Under the pieces are notes generated by a model that was given only the letters and a program-made list of their open reading frames with translations, ran no database searches and was not told where the DNA came from. This document shows, in pieces, positions 1 to 7,191 of a DNA stretch of 54,978 bases. Position 1 is the stretch's first letter, and each line of letters starts with the position of its first letter. The stretch is from an uncultured Candidatus Nemicrothrix sp. Its GTDB lineage: Bacteria; Actinomycetota; Acidimicrobiia; Acidimicrobiales; MedAcidi-G1. Location of the stretch: assembly GCA_913055915.1 (NCBI GenBank), contig CAJXKL010000016.1, positions 1 to 54,978 of the forward strand. Reading direction: 5' to 3'. The translations under genes and the position numbers were made by a program.

Positions 1-41
1 TACCTGGGCCTTTCCGAGAAGGAGGCGGCGACAACATTTCG

Positions 42-689
42 ATGAGCTGTGAGTTCAAACCAGACGGTTCGAGACCGACCTTCGAGATTGATATCAACTA
101 TCCGCTCCGGGTCAGAGCCGGGGTTGGTGACCCGGTCGACGACCATGTCCGCGCCGCAGTCAAGAAATATCTCGACCAACGGTTGTCCGAAGACCTTGGG
201 GAGGCGATCTATTACGGCCCGAACGGTACCGTGCTGCCGTCACAGCTCTTCATCGAGGGCGAGGTGACCTTCCGGTCAGACCGTCTCTACAGCGTGGCCC
301 TGCCCGTCTACTACTACTGGCCCGGAGCGGCCCACGGCGACAACGCGGCCGAAACCGTCAACGTCGATCTCCAAACCGGCGAACTACTCGAACTGGCCGA
401 CCTGTTCGACCCGTCCACCGAGTGGCTACCGGCCCTGTTGGAGGCCGTCGACGCGGCAGCAGAGCTCAACTACCCGCGGTGCGGATGGGGGCCCAGCGAA
501 ACCAACCCCGGAAGTCGGATCAAAAGGTTCAACATCACTCCGAACCACCTGCGCATCTACCTCGGCCTGGCTCCTAACGCCTGCCGGGTCCAGCCGGTCC
601 AGGTCGGATACTCGGACCTGGCCGACTACCTCGACCCGGAGTTTCTCGACCACCTGTCCACCACACAAACTGCAGGGGTAGCTGGCTGA
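42..689 (+). CDS. DUF3298 (RsiV-like C-terminal domain) protein, probably missing its true N-terminus
   Basis: The 215-residue reading frame carries the pattern of the DUF3298 domain known from RsiV and PdaC-type extracytoplasmic proteins: a Tyr-rich strand, then HGDNAAETVNVDLQTGELL and LADLFD (about residues 98-125). Family knowledge places such domains outside the membrane, where they bind ligands such as lysozyme or peptidoglycan. The frame stays open to the window edge, and the only good Shine-Dalgarno-like run (positions 19-25) lies 16 nt before the ATG at 42, too far for a normal start. The true start, perhaps with a signal peptide or membrane anchor, may therefore lie upstream of the window. 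The stop overlaps the start of the next gene by 1 nt (TGATG), so the two are probably co-translated. Function is unknown. Confidence 0.6.
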   Translation: MSCEFKPDGSRPTFEIDINYPLRVRAGVGDPVDDHVRAAVKKYLDQRLSEDLGEAIYYGPNGTVLPSQLFIEGEVTFRSDRLYSVALPVYYYWPGAAHGDNAAETVNVDLQTGELLELADLFDPSTEWLPALLEAVDAAAELNYPRCGWGPSETNPGSRIKRFNITPNHLRIYLGLAPNACRVQPVQVGYSDLADYLDPEFLDHLSTTQTAGVAG

Positions 690-2638
690 TGCAGCCCAGA
701 GATCACTTCTCCCAGGATTTCAGCTCCAAGAGGGCCGCTGAAATCGTCGGCGTCACCTACAGGCAACTGGACTACTGGACGCGAACCAATCTCGTTGCGC
801 CAGCACTTGATGTAGCAACCGGCAGTGTCAGGAGGCGGCGCTACGACTATCGGAATCTCCTTGAGATGCAGATAATCAAGTCTCTTTTGGATGCGGGTAT
901 CAGACTGGAGAAGGTGCGGGATGTGTTCAGTTGTCTAAGCGAACACCTGGACGAGGATGTGACCCAGGTGAGCTTGGTTGTCAGCGGAACCAGGTCGGTA
1001 GCCGTCATGCACGAAGGGGAGATATTCGACCTCATTCGAAACGGGCAGGGTGTCCTAGAAATCCTGCCGCTGGCAGCTGTCAAAGACGAGTTGGATTCGA
1101 AGATCACTGAGTTGTATCCGGAGGGACCTGCGACAACTGAGCAGGGGACCTCAATGGTGGAGGAACGCTGGGCCAACCTGGTTCAAGTCGCTTATCACGA
1201 GGCTGGCCACGCCGTCGCCTACCGGGTGCTCGGCATTCCCGTGGCCCTTCTAACCATCAAGCCGAACGGGGTAAGGCAGAGCCTGGGGAATGTAAGAGCA
1301 AGACCCTCCCGACACAAACTGAAATACCGCATTCTCGCCGGGCTCGCCGGTCCGTTAGCCCAATTGAAATATTGTGGGACCAGTGACGGCAGCGAATCAG
1401 ATTTGGCCCAAGTTACTAATCTTCTTCACTCTCTCAACTCAGGACTCCGACCGGTTGAGATGACCGACGTGGATCGGTTGTGGGCGGAATGCCGGGAAGT
1501 CATGGCCCAATCTGGGGTGTGGGGATGGGTAGAAGCGGTCGCTGAAGCCGCCCTCACCTACGAAATCCTCAACGGTGACCAGATCGACGCCCTTGACCCA
1601 TCCAGGAAGAGCGATGACACCCTTGAACAAGAAGCCGCACCGTCAGAGCACCTCACATATCCGGATCTGGCTGGCGTTGACCGGGCCGGGGAAGACTTGT
1701 TCGCTGAGGACTTCGCCAAACACAACCTCACCGGGGCGAAACTCAACGGCACGAACCTCACCGGGGCGAAACTCAACGGCGCCTATCTGTTCGGTGCAGA
1801 CCTGACCGGAGCAAACCTCACAAGAGCCGTACTAACCGAAGCCAACCTCGAATGGTCAACGCTAAGAGGAGTATCTCTTAGAAGGGCCAGCCTCCGTAGA
1901 GCCGACCTGAGGAGGGCAAACCTCGGTGAGGCGAACCTGCAAAAAGCCGACCTGAGGGAAGCCAACCTGTGTGGCGCGAACCTCAAAGGCGCCCTGTTCG
2001 AAGCCACAAGACTTTCATGCGCGATAGCCGACACGAACACCGTCTGGCCCGACGGGTTCGACCCTGAAGACGCTGGGGTGTTTCTCGCTGGGGTGTTTCT
2101 CGTACACCAAACCAACCAGACCCACTACTCCCAGTCGCTGCGTAGCGAGGAAGGATCGTCACCTACCTTGACGGATGCGACAGATGGGAGGTACGTGGGC
2201 TTGGTAATTGATCCAGCAACATTCGAACGTGTAGCGCGATGTGCCGCCAGAGAGTTCGGGGTCGAGTTCAAGGACCTGTCTGGCGAAACCGCCATCGAGG
2301 ACCTCGTGCCCATCCAAGAGCGCCATCCAACCGATTCTTGGCTCGTCCCATTTCTTCTTCACATGGCCCTTGAAGATGAGTTCGAGATCGATTTCGACGA
2401 AGGTGAACTGGGACGAATACTCGAGAACGCCCCTGGTGGTGGCTACACACTCGCTTCCTGGGTCTGGGCTGTGCAAAGGGGACTCAACAACGAGTTGTGT
2501 GTTGCCCAACTCGCCAACTATTGCCCCTCATGCAAGAAGAAAATCCACCAGTGGATGAGGAAGGGTCAACAACTGCGTTCAACTATGCAGTGCCATAGCT
2601 GCGGCCATCAGTTCAAACGGTACCTAGGGGGCGCCTAG
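689..2638 (+). CDS. MerR-type HTH / M41-like zinc peptidase / pentapeptide-repeat / zinc-ribbon fusion protein
   Basis: This 649-residue protein has four recognisable parts. Residues 12-85 resemble a MerR-family winged helix (AAEIVGVTYRQLDYWTRTNL, then the RRRRYDYRNLLEMQII wing). Residues 160-250 resemble the FtsH peptidase (M41): HEAGH at 170-174, an AGLAGPLAQL segment, and SESDLAQVT where D238 matches the third zinc ligand of FtsH. There is no AAA ATPase domain. Residues 340-440 are A(D/N)LxxA pentapeptide repeats. Residues 612-638 hold Cys pairs C612/C615 and C635/C638, a zinc ribbon. Residues 500-610 match nothing I know. The gene overlaps the DUF3298 gene by 1 nt. Base composition is clearly more AT-rich than the surroundings (for example 26 G/C in 841-900), which suggests transfer. 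A DNA-binding regulator with built-in proteolysis is an inference. Confidence 0.75.
   Translation: MQPRDHFSQDFSSKRAAEIVGVTYRQLDYWTRTNLVAPALDVATGSVRRRRYDYRNLLEMQIIKSLLDAGIRLEKVRDVFSCLSEHLDEDVTQVSLVVSGTRSVAVMHEGEIFDLIRNGQGVLEILPLAAVKDELDSKITELYPEGPATTEQGTSMVEERWANLVQVAYHEAGHAVAYRVLGIPVALLTIKPNGVRQSLGNVRARPSRHKLKYRILAGLAGPLAQLKYCGTSDGSESDLAQVTNLLHSLNSGLRPVEMTDVDRLWAECREVMAQSGVWGWVEAVAEAALTYEILNGDQIDALDPSRKSDDTLEQEAAPSEHLTYPDLAGVDRAGEDLFAEDFAKHNLTGAKLNGTNLTGAKLNGAYLFGADLTGANLTRAVLTEANLEWSTLRGVSLRRASLRRADLRRANLGEANLQKADLREANLCGANLKGALFEATRLSCAIADTNTVWPDGFDPEDAGVFLAGVFLVHQTNQTHYSQSLRSEEGSSPTLTDATDGRYVGLVIDPATFERVARCAAREFGVEFKDLSGETAIEDLVPIQERHPTDSWLVPFLLHMALEDEFEIDFDEGELGRILENAPGGGYTLASWVWAVQRGLNNELCVAQLANYCPSCKKKIHQWMRKGQQLRSTMQCHSCGHQFKRYLGGA
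1724..1780 (+). repeat. 30-bp tandem duplication inside the pentapeptide-repeat coding region
   Basis: A 27-nt segment at 1724-1750 recurs exactly at 1754-1780 (period 30 nt, ten codons = two pentapeptides, N-L-T-G-A-K-L-N-G). Exact identity at the DNA level, including third codon positions, points to a recent in-frame duplication that extends the repeat solenoid. Confidence 0.9.
2071..2102 (+). repeat. 15-bp exact tandem duplication (AGVFL-AGVFL)
   Basis: The 15-nt unit CGCTGGGGTGTTTCT occurs at 2071-2085 and again at 2086-2100. It keeps the frame and gives the peptide repeat AGVFLAGVFL just after the pentapeptide domain. This is a second sign of recent slippage within the same gene. Confidence 0.9.
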
Positions 2639-2902
2639 GGACTGTGATGCGAGAGCTCCCGCCAGTGCCACCATCGTGAGGATCTGAGAACCCCTTCGTT
2701 GCAGGGGTTTGGGGGTTTCGCTCCACCCTCTCAGACCCCAGTCGCCACACGGCGCTGGCAGAACTGCGAACACGCCCCTTGGGTCTGGGGTGTGGGCCCT
2801 TGAATTCGGGCTTCCAGGGAGCTCTGTCACACCCCCTCCTTACTCTGGGTGGACCACGTAGTCCCACCTAGTGAGCAACCACCTCCTCCCGAAAGGCACG
2901 CC
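2639..2902. other. Intergenic region, 264 bp, with a possible hairpin terminator
   Basis: No convincing coding sequence is seen. An 8-bp stem with one G-U pair (CACGCCCC at 2771-2778, GGGGTGTG at 2787-2794, 8-nt loop) lies downstream of the fusion gene; it lacks a T-tract, so a terminator role is only possible. A TCTGAGA/TCTCAGA inverted repeat flanks a CCCC/GGGG mini-hairpin at about 2687-2735. Confidence 0.3.
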
Positions 2903-3799
2903 ATGACAATTCCCACCCTCGTTAACGCTTCTGTCGGCCGACCCATTACCCGGCTCGGCATCTCACTGTTCCCCGTCTATCTCCCAGGCAACCATCTGCC
3001 GAAAATAGCTACCGGGCCCGATTCGGGCCTGATCATCGATGAACTTCCCGCCGCACAGGTTCCCCAACTTGTCGTCATCAACCCCACCGATATCCCCGTC
3101 CTCGTCGTTGAGGGGGAGCAGTTCGTCGGCGGTGCTCAGAACCGCACCGCCAACGTCAGCGTGTTGGTGCCTGCCGGTGCCAAGGTCGAGATCCCGGTCT
3201 CGTGCCTCGAGCAGGGCCGCTGGGGTGCCTATCGGGACTTCGAGTACGGTCGCACGTTCTCCCACCGGCGGGTTCGGCGGGCCAAGCAGCACTCAGTGGC
3301 CATGAGCATGGCCATGGCCGGGTCCCGAAGCAGTGACCAGGGAGCGGTCTGGGGTGCCATTGAGAACGAGATCAGGAACATGGACCTCGATGCACCCACG
3401 CATGCCATGGCCGATGCCGACCAAGCCTTCGAGCGAGACTGGGATCGGTCCGCAGCTGCCGAGGAGCTTTGCGGCCTAGGGCCACTCCCAGGCCAGTGCG
3501 GCGTGGTGGTGACTCACGGTCACCGGGCCGTCAGTGCCGAGGTGTTCGGTTCGCCAGACCTATTGGCTCCGCACTGGAACGCACTGGTCCGCTCGCACCT
3601 GCTCGAGCGTCCGACCGCTGGTGACAGGCCCTCGGCTACTGCTGCACTCAAGCTTCTCGGCCGTTTCGCTGAAGCCGAGTCGGTCGACTCACCGGGTATC
3701 GGCCTCGGTGTCGAACTACACGTTCGAACGGGCCGGGTTACCGGCCAGGCCCTCACGCTTGATGGGTCAATCGTCCACACGAGCTTGTTCAGGAAGTGA
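2903..3799 (+). CDS. ARPP-1-like domain protein
   Basis: The 298-residue protein matches my recollection of the ARPP-1 family (ADP-ribosylglycohydrolase and rhodanese-phosphatase associated protein): GRPITRLGISLFPVYLPG near the N-terminus, VVEGEQFVGGAQNRTANVSV at about 88-107, then VPAGAKVEIPVSCLEQGRW. The family has no known enzymatic activity and has been discussed with ADP-ribose and NAD-related conflict or repair systems. I chose the ATG at 2903 because GAAAGG lies 7 nt upstream; a GTG at 2849 would add 18 Pro-rich residues of low plausibility. No ADP-ribosylglycohydrolase neighbour is visible. The gene sits between the fusion protein and tRNA-Arg and may belong to the same acquired segment. 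Confidence 0.6.
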   Translation: MTIPTLVNASVGRPITRLGISLFPVYLPGNHLPKIATGPDSGLIIDELPAAQVPQLVVINPTDIPVLVVEGEQFVGGAQNRTANVSVLVPAGAKVEIPVSCLEQGRWGAYRDFEYGRTFSHRRVRRAKQHSVAMSMAMAGSRSSDQGAVWGAIENEIRNMDLDAPTHAMADADQAFERDWDRSAAAEELCGLGPLPGQCGVVVTHGHRAVSAEVFGSPDLLAPHWNALVRSHLLERPTAGDRPSATAALKLLGRFAEAESVDSPGIGLGVELHVRTGRVTGQALTLDGSIVHTSLFRK

Positions 3800-4039
3800 T
3801 GAAAGAAGTGCAACCAGGCGATCTGTACACATACTCAGGTATGAACACAACCGACCTGGCCGGACCCATCGCCAACGTGCGAGTCGACCCCGCCGACCAG
3901 TCGACAATGGAGACCCCATGACCCGATTCTTGTCCAAGTCCTGTCCAAGCGCAGCGAGCACCGGCAGGAAACTGTGGGAATCCGGGGGACTCCGGCCGGG
4001 CGGAAAACGCCCTGAACTGGGCGCTTGCCCGGCGCCTAC
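3800..4039. other. Non-coding stretch at the presumed island-chromosome junction
   Basis: Between the ARPP-1-like gene and the tRNA 3' end no protein of recognisable family is encoded. A 26-codon plus-strand frame (3841-3921) and a 64-codon minus-strand frame (3767-3961) exist but show no family signature. An octamer TGTCCAAG is repeated at about 3930 and 3942. A GGGCG/CGCCC hairpin at about 3998-4012 lies downstream of the tRNA in its direction of transcription and could end its transcript. This is where an integrase remnant or attachment site would be expected; none is certain. Confidence 0.35.
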
Positions 4040-4114
4040 TGGCGCCCCTGACAGGACTCGAACCTGTGCACACGGCTCCGGAAGCCGATGCTCTATCCGC
4101 TGAGCTACAGGGGC
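4040..4114 (-). tRNA. tRNA-Arg (anticodon CCG), CCA encoded
   Basis: On the minus strand the sequence folds as a full cloverleaf: acceptor GCCCCTG/CAGGGGC, a D-arm, an anticodon loop TTCCGGA with anticodon CCG, and a T-arm ACAGG-TTCGAGT-CCTGT. The discriminator G is followed by a genomically encoded CCA (4042-4040). One base pair of the anticodon stem (T-T) is mismatched. The 3' end faces the putative island at 1-4039, the usual geometry for integration at a tRNA gene. Confidence 0.93.
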
Positions 4115-4189
4115 TGGGTCGGCTCAGGCTAGCGGCCCCTCCCCGAGCCCGTTCGGGTCGCCAACTCCGTTCATTGAGCCGGAACCCGT

Positions 4190-4203
4190 GTGGCACGTGC
4201 CAC
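4190..4203. promoter_or_regulatory. Perfect 14-bp palindrome GTGGCACGTGCCAC
   Basis: The palindrome lies between the divergent tRNA-Arg (minus) and dienelactone hydrolase (plus) genes, 76 nt from the former and 110 nt from the latter. Its CACGTG core and symmetry suit a dimeric repressor, but no regulator gene is adjacent. The role is inferred from position and symmetry only. Confidence 0.3.
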
Positions 4204-4313
4204 CCGATGTTACGAGAGGTGCATGCCCCAGCGGGCCGTCGCGACGAGTCACCCAGCAGGATCGCAGGCTCGGATCGCGCATATGGTCAGAATCCAACAC
4301 GAGGAGATGTGTG

Positions 4314-5006
4314 ATGAGCGGAGAGATGGTCGAGTTCCCGGCAAACGGGACGGTGGCGGGCGGGTACCTGGCCCTTCCGGAAGAAGGCACAGGTCCGGCA
4401 GTGATGGTGATCCAGGAGTGGTGGGGCCTCGTTCCGCAGATCAAGCGTGTGTGCGACCGCCTGGCCGACGAGGGGTTCGTGGCCCTTGCACCCGACCTCT
4501 ACCACGGAGAGATGGCGTCGCACGTGGAGATGGACAAGGCGGGCGAGCTGATGACATCGCTGCCACCCGAGCGGGCAGCACGCGACATGTCCGCAGCAGT
4601 CGACCACCTGCTGGCCCACCCGGCGACAACCGGCGACGCCGTGGGCGTGACCGGCTTCTGCATGGGAGGCATGCTCACGCTAATGATCGCCGCCCTCGAA
4701 GGGGGCCGGGTGGCGGCCGCGGCTCCGTTCTACGGCGCCCCGCTTGGTGAAGGTGGCCCCGACTGGTCCGGCCTCACGGCGAAGGTCGAGGGCCACTTCG
4801 CGGAGGTCGACGACTTCTTCCCATCCGACGCGGTCGTGGACCTGGAGGCCACCCTGAGGGGATTGGAAAAGGACGTCACCTTCCACGTATACGAGGGGAC
4901 CGGCCATGCCTTTGCCAATGAGGAGAACCCGCTCGGCACCCTCGATGAGACAGCGGCAGCCACGGCATGGGGTCGCACCCTGAACCTCTTTCGCAGCAGC
5001 CTCTGA
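4314..5006 (+). CDS. Dienelactone hydrolase family protein
   Basis: A 230-residue alpha/beta hydrolase of the dienelactone hydrolase family (carboxymethylenebutenolidase-like), which opens lactone or ester rings in the cytoplasm. The triad is visible: Cys116 in GFCMGG, Asp166 in EVDDFFP, His198 in GTGHAF, together with the conserved Glu of IQEWWG (residue 35). Length is normal. The ATG at 4314 has GAGGAG 7 nt upstream; the frame continues upstream to 4188, but that extension is Arg-rich and unlike the family. The gene converges with the ROK kinase (8 bp between stops). No aromatic-degradation genes are nearby, so the substrate is unknown. Confidence 0.88.
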   Translation: MSGEMVEFPANGTVAGGYLALPEEGTGPAVMVIQEWWGLVPQIKRVCDRLADEGFVALAPDLYHGEMASHVEMDKAGELMTSLPPERAARDMSAAVDHLLAHPATTGDAVGVTGFCMGGMLTLMIAALEGGRVAAAAPFYGAPLGEGGPDWSGLTAKVEGHFAEVDDFFPSDAVVDLEATLRGLEKDVTFHVYEGTGHAFANEENPLGTLDETAAATAWGRTLNLFRSSL

Positions 5007-5014
5007 GGCAGGGA

Positions 5015-5953
5015 TCAGAGCAGGTCGGCGGCCATCAGGCCAGCACCCAGACCGCCCGCGTCCGCCCCCAACTCGGCGAGCACCACCTCGACCGGGGGTC
5101 GATGCACTGATCCCACGACCATCTTGTCCAGGTGGGCCTGGATGCCAGAGGACAGGGGTTCACCGATCCGAACCAGGCCACCACCAACGACGATTCGCTC
5201 CAGGTCCAGGATCATCACCAGGTTGGCCACGCCGAGGCCGACAAGGTGGCAGAACTCGTCGAAGATGCGCACAGCGTCGCCGTCTCCATCGGCCAGGGCA
5301 TCGGAGACGTGCTGTCCCGTGACGGCCTCGACTGATCCAGCCATGGCCTCACCCGCAGAAAAGTCACCAGTGGCCGCAGCCTGTCGTCCCATCCGGCCAA
5401 GGGCACTGCCCGACCCGAAGTACTCCCAGGGCCCCTGTCGGCCCGTCACGTGAACCGGTCCTTCCAGGTTCACGACCATGTGGCCCGACTCGCCGGCGAA
5501 CCCGCTGGCCCCCCGGACCAACTGCCCGTCCAGGACGAAGCCGGTACCTATGCCCGTTCCCAGGGTCACGAAGCCGAAGTTGTCGGTACCCCGCCCCGCA
5601 CCCATGCGGTGTTCGGCCAACGCACCTGCAGTGGCGTCGTTGCCGAGCACGACGGGCCTGCCAACCAGTGCCTCGAGCTCCGGGCCGATCGGGAACTCGA
5701 CCAGGTCGGGCAGGTTGGGGGAGAAGCGGACAACACCCGATCGGTGTGCGAGACCCGCCACGGCAAGGCCGATCGCATCAACCGAACGGCTTGAATCCGT
5801 GGCCAGGAGTTCCACCATCTCGGCCAGGGCTGAGACCAGCTCCGGCCCTGTACCGGAACTCGACACCTGGCGACGATCCAGGATCTGGTGGTCGACGGTG
5901 TCCAGCAACAGGGCCCTCGCATTGGTGCCACCCACGTCGATTCCAACGATCAT
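5015..5953 (-). CDS. ROK-family sugar kinase (glucokinase-like) lacking the zinc motif
   Basis: The 312-residue protein has the ROK/ASKHA phosphate-binding motif IVGIDVGGTNARALLLD (2-18), the catalytic region GRPVVLGNDATAGALAEH, the LGTGIGTGFVLDGQLVRG loop and an EXGH-like ESGHM. It should phosphorylate a hexose or amino sugar with ATP. The usual ROK zinc cluster CxCGxxGC is absent: the aligned stretch reads VHVTGRQGPWEYFGSG with no cysteine. The GxGH histidine and overall fold are kept, so the protein is probably active but metal-free or of altered specificity. It follows the DUF1330 gene by 54 bp on the same strand. Confidence 0.85.
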   Translation of the reverse strand: MIVGIDVGGTNARALLLDTVDHQILDRRQVSSSGTGPELVSALAEMVELLATDSSRSVDAIGLAVAGLAHRSGVVRFSPNLPDLVEFPIGPELEALVGRPVVLGNDATAGALAEHRMGAGRGTDNFGFVTLGTGIGTGFVLDGQLVRGASGFAGESGHMVVNLEGPVHVTGRQGPWEYFGSGSALGRMGRQAAATGDFSAGEAMAGSVEAVTGQHVSDALADGDGDAVRIFDEFCHLVGLGVANLVMILDLERIVVGGGLVRIGEPLSSGIQAHLDKMVVGSVHRPPVEVVLAELGADAGGLGAGLMAADLL

Positions 5954-6007
5954 GGCGCCACAGGCTACGGCAACTCTGCGGACCGATGACCCGGCGGGTC
6001 AGGCGAA

Positions 6008-6298
6008 CTACGCGCCGTCCACGATCACGGTGGTGCAACGGGCGTTGGCGTGGCGGATAGCGGCCACCGGTGCGTACTCATCCGAATCAAGGAATGCCCT
6101 GGCGGCGTCCATGTCAGGGAACTCGACTATCACCAGCCGGGTCGGGGCCCACAGGTCGTCCTCCCGTACGTCCAACTCGCCACCGCGGGCCCGGTAGACG
6201 CCACCGAAGGCCTCCACAAGGGGCGCCGCCAGGGCCTTGTAGCCCTCGTAGGCGTCATGGTCCAGGATCGACGTGTCCACGATCACGAATGCGCTCAT
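6008..6298 (-). CDS. DUF1330 family protein
   Basis: A 96-residue ferredoxin-like alpha+beta protein with the DUF1330 pattern: an N-terminal strand AFVIVDTSILD, YEGYKALAAPLVEAFGGVYRARGG, and RLVIVEFPDMDAARAFLDSDEY. Members are small dimeric proteins related to the dimeric alpha-beta barrel fold with no fixed function. It starts 22 bp after the end of the second phnE gene and is probably the last gene of the phosphonate transport operon, but a role in phosphonate use is not shown by the sequence. Confidence 0.85.
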   Translation of the reverse strand: MSAFVIVDTSILDHDAYEGYKALAAPLVEAFGGVYRARGGELDVREDDLWAPTRLVIVEFPDMDAARAFLDSDEYAPVAAIRHANARCTTVIVDGA

Positions 6299-6320
6299 CG
6301 GTGCCTCCTACCGTGTTCTA

Positions 6321-7190
6321 TCACCTGTGGTTGATGCCGGTCAGGTCGGACAGGGCCTCTGCAGACCGGGAGGAATCGTCGCCGCCAACGCCTCCGGTGA
6401 TGATCCGTCGGCGAACCGCCGCCGACACGGTGTCGATTGTCAGGACCACGCCGACGGTCAGGGCCAGGACGGCACTTGCCGCAGGGAAGTCACGAAAGAC
6501 CAGGTGGGAGACCAGCTCGGAGCCGACACCACCGGCCCCGATCATGCCGAGCACAGCGGATGCACGCACGTTGATCTCGAACCTGAACAACCAGTAGGAG
6601 CTGATGGTCGACATCACCTGGGGGAACACGGCCCAGCGCATGCTGCTCACCCAGCGACCACCGGTTGACTCGACCGCCTCAATCGGACCGGAGTCGATGC
6701 TCTCGATCGACTCGGTTGCCCACTTGCCGAGCGTTCCTATCGAGTGGATGCCGATTGCCAGGGTTCCGGCCCACGGGCCCAGGCCGGTGATCGGGATCAG
6801 GATCACCGCCAGGATCAACTCGGGAACAGCCCTGATTGCGTTGAAGAGTTGGCGGATGGGCACCCTGATCCAGATGGGTGCCACGTTGTGGGCGGCCATG
6901 AATGCAAGGGGCAGGGAGAGGAGTGCCCCTATGACCGTTCCGATCCAGGCGATGTACACCGACTCAAAGACCTTGCCGACCGCTCCGCGTGCGGCCACCC
7001 TTGCGAACGCCGGTGGAATCATCTGCCGAAGGATCGCCCATGCGTCAGACGGAGCGCCGAGCAGACGGTCGAGGGTCACATCCAACCCCGATATCGACCA
7101 GACCATGGCAACCAACAGGACGACGCCGATGGCTCCGCGACGCTCCCCCGTCCACCGGGGTGGGGCTGGCCTCTGTGTAGCGGCTGTCAT
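6321..7190 (-). CDS. phnE: Phosphonate ABC transporter permease, second copy (PhnE-like)
   Basis: A 289-residue inner-membrane permease of the PhnE family with about six hydrophobic segments. The binding-protein-dependent transport (EAA) loop reads EAVESTGGRWVSSMRWAVFP (about 173-192), and the C-terminal half has the family's FEINVRASAVLGMIGAGGVG motif. It starts 1 bp after the stop of the upstream permease gene, so the two are translationally coupled and should form a heterodimer under PhnC. Confidence 0.9.
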   Translation of the reverse strand: MTAATQRPAPPRWTGERRGAIGVVLLVAMVWSISGLDVTLDRLLGAPSDAWAILRQMIPPAFARVAARGAVGKVFESVYIAWIGTVIGALLSLPLAFMAAHNVAPIWIRVPIRQLFNAIRAVPELILAVILIPITGLGPWAGTLAIGIHSIGTLGKWATESIESIDSGPIEAVESTGGRWVSSMRWAVFPQVMSTISSYWLFRFEINVRASAVLGMIGAGGVGSELVSHLVFRDFPAASAVLALTVGVVLTIDTVSAAVRRRIITGGVGGDDSSRSAEALSDLTGINHR

Positions 7191-7191
7191 C

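Noticed and set aside
1630-2115. Minus-strand frames opposite the pentapeptide repeats
   Set aside because: They are periodic shadows (Leu/Arg/Ser/Ala-rich) of the plus-strand repeat.
2613-2867. Minus-strand 84-codon frame in the intergenic region after the fusion gene
   Set aside because: Arg/Pro-rich translation without any family signal and no ribosome site; likely chance openness in GC-rich DNA.
3767-3961. Minus-strand 64-codon frame near the tRNA, possible integrase remnant
   Set aside because: No tyrosine or serine integrase motif is present and composition is not protein-like; kept only as part of the junction region.
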